Assembly: GCA_041676265.1 (NCBI GenBank)
Contig: JBAYSE010000081.1
Coordinates: 1 to 7,225 of the forward strand
DNA: 7,225 bases
Direction: 5' to 3'
DNA from: DUOJ01 sp041676265
GTDB taxonomy: Bacteria > Spirochaetota > Spirochaetia > Sphaerochaetales > Sphaerochaetaceae
The notes under the pieces are model-generated. The model had not been told where the DNA came from. It worked only from the letters and a program-made list of their open reading frames with translations, and did no database searches. Both the position numbers and the translations under genes were made by a program. This document shows, piece after piece, positions 6,060-7,225 of this stretch; position 1 is the stretch's first letter, and each line of letters begins with the position of its first letter.

Positions 6060-7225
6060 CTTTCTTGGGTCCTTTCAAAAACCGGGAGAAAAGTTTTTTG
6101 TTTTTAGCCTTAGGTTCGCTCTTCACTTCTGCGACAACTGGTTGGCTTTTTTCTTCTTCACCGCCATACATCTTTTTATAATAGGCCATGCGCTCATCAA
6201 GACTCATTTTGCCAATCTCTTTGTAACTCTTGGTTTTCACCTGTGGGTAGCTCTTACTCTTTTGCCCGCTGGAAGGCCTCGTCCTCTTAATAGGTTTCGA
6301 GGTCCGGCGGGGGACAGGAGAGCTCTTTTGAGGAGCCCGACTGCGTTTGCCCCGTGACATGTCACGGAACTGCATTGTGGCACTTTTGTCCTCAACGACA
6401 GGTAAGAAACCCTCTTCTGGCCATATCACCGGTATTTTCATCTGGATATACTCCTCGATAGCCTCAAGGGAGTAGACAAACTGTTCACAGGCTAAGGTAA
6501 TCGCTTTACCACTCTTACCGGCACGGGCAGTCCGTCCAATACGGTGAACATAGTTCTCAAAATCTTCCGGGATATCGTAGTTGACCACCAACTCTAAGTC
6601 ATCGATCTGGAGGCCTCTGGCGGCAACATCAGTGGCAATCAAGAACCTCAGTTCCCCCCGTTTCATCCTGTTGATAATCTGGAGCCGTTTACTCTGGGGT
6701 AGATCTCCCATCAAAAATTGCGTTTTGTAGCCATTAAAATTGAGGCGTTTGCTAATCTCCACAGCACGACTCTTTGTATTGGTGAAAATAAGGGCATTCT
6801 GAGGGTTTTCTTTGGTCAACAGAGCTAAAAAGAGGTTAAACTTATCGACTTTCGCTACATGGTAGAGCTCTTGAGTTATCTCTTTAACGGTAATCTCTTC
6901 AGGTTGCACCGCAATCTCGACAGGGTCGCTCATGTAAGACCACGCTAGGTTTCTGACCCTTGTACCGAGAGTTGCACTGAAGAGCATCGTTTGGCGCTCT
7001 TCTTTGGGCACCATCATCTTAAACATCTTCTGGATATCCAGATAGAATCCCATATCGAAAAGGCGATCGGCCTCATCTATTATAAAGGTGTCGACCTTTT
7101 GGAAATCGAGTTTACCCATTCTCTGGTAATCGAGCAGGCGTCCCGGAGTCCCAATAATTAAGTCTAACCCCTCTTCTATCAGGCGGTCCTGTTTAGCGTA
7201 GCCTACCCCACCGTAAAAGCACCCA
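6052..7225 (-). CDS. DEAD-box ATP-dependent RNA helicase, RhlB-like; 5' end beyond the window
   Basis: This protein would unwind or remodel RNA duplexes using ATP, as RhlB does in mRNA decay and related helicases do in ribosome assembly and cold adaptation. The open frame runs to the window edge, so ATG 7119 is internal and 390 residues are visible. Seen in order are YGGVGYAKQ, TPGRL (26-30), DEADRLFDMGF (50-60), SAT (83-85), LIFTNTK (145-151), ATDVAARGLQI (197-207) and HRIGRTARAG (227-236). The Q motif and Walker A lie outside. After the second RecA domain, a stretch with ACEQF and the IEEYI-to-IPV segment resembles E. coli RhlB. Residues from about 280 to the end form a Lys/Arg/Ser-rich, probably disordered tail that could bind RNA. 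Within it is a short conserved-looking block (KMSLDERMAYYKKMYGG), followed by an acidic patch and a basic end (KNKKLFSRFLKGPKK). The stop overlaps the exporter start. The DEAD-box call is certain; the RhlB subtype is likely. Confidence 0.92.
   Translation of the reverse strand, partial: GCFYGGVGYAKQDRLIEEGLDLIIGTPGRLLDYQRMGKLDFQKVDTFIIDEADRLFDMGFYLDIQKMFKMMVPKEERQTMLFSATLGTRVRNLAWSYMSDPVEIAVQPEEITVKEITQELYHVAKVDKFNLFLALLTKENPQNALIFTNTKSRAVEISKRLNFNGYKTQFLMGDLPQSKRLQIINRMKRGELRFLIATDVAARGLQIDDLELVVNYDIPEDFENYVHRIGRTARAGKSGKAITLACEQFVYSLEAIEEYIQMKIPVIWPEEGFLPVVEDKSATMQFRDMSRGKRSRAPQKSSPVPRRTSKPIKRTRPSSGQKSKSYPQVKTKSYKEIGKMSLDERMAYYKKMYGGEEEKSQPVVAEVKSEPKAKNKKLFSRFLKGPKKDA

Noticed and set aside
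7117..7119. ATG 7119 as the start of the DEAD-box helicase
   Set aside because: The same frame stays open to the window edge and encodes helicase motifs upstream (YGGVGYAKQ and TPGRL), so this ATG is internal.

Overview
The window holds seven genes, all on the minus strand and packed end to end with no intergenic gap above 13 bases, so it reads as one transcription unit running from base 7225 towards base 1. Both terminal genes are cut by the window edges. In transcription order they are: an RhlB-like DEAD-box RNA helicase (5' end missing), an MsbA/LmrA-type ABC half-exporter, a PlsC-type lysophosphatidate acyltransferase, a fused two-domain ECF ATPase, an ECF transmembrane protein EcfT, an ECF substrate-binding S component, and a GMP synthase-like protein (3' end missing). 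There is no RNA gene, mobile element, CRISPR array, or stretch above 300 bases without a gene. The promoter and terminator must lie outside the window.

The organism is a bacterium of moderate G+C. The dense directon, Shine-Dalgarno sites, fused ECF ATPase and the style of the helicase tail recall spirochaetes (Treponema/Sphaerochaeta-like). This is only an impression, since nothing here is a lineage-specific marker.

From 7225 to 3598 the genes concern RNA remodelling and envelope or lipid functions. From 3601 to 857 lies a complete dedicated ECF vitamin/micronutrient importer in the order ATPase-T-S. The last gene, 846 to 1, follows the S component by 10 bases and keeps the GuaA fold and an intact PP-loop, but its glutamine amidotransferase domain has lost its catalytic residues.

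Two things stand out. (1) In the GuaA-like protein the catalytic Cys is Gly85 and the triad Glu is Gly175. The flanking glutaminase motifs are altered as well, while the reading frame and the ATP pyrophosphatase P-loop are preserved. It is therefore either an ammonia-dependent GMP synthase or a repurposed paralogue tied to the importer beside it. (2) The fused ECF ATPase is asymmetric: NBD1 lacks the switch His and NBD2 has an aberrant signature. Both changes fall in the same composite ATP site, leaving one consensus and one degenerate site.
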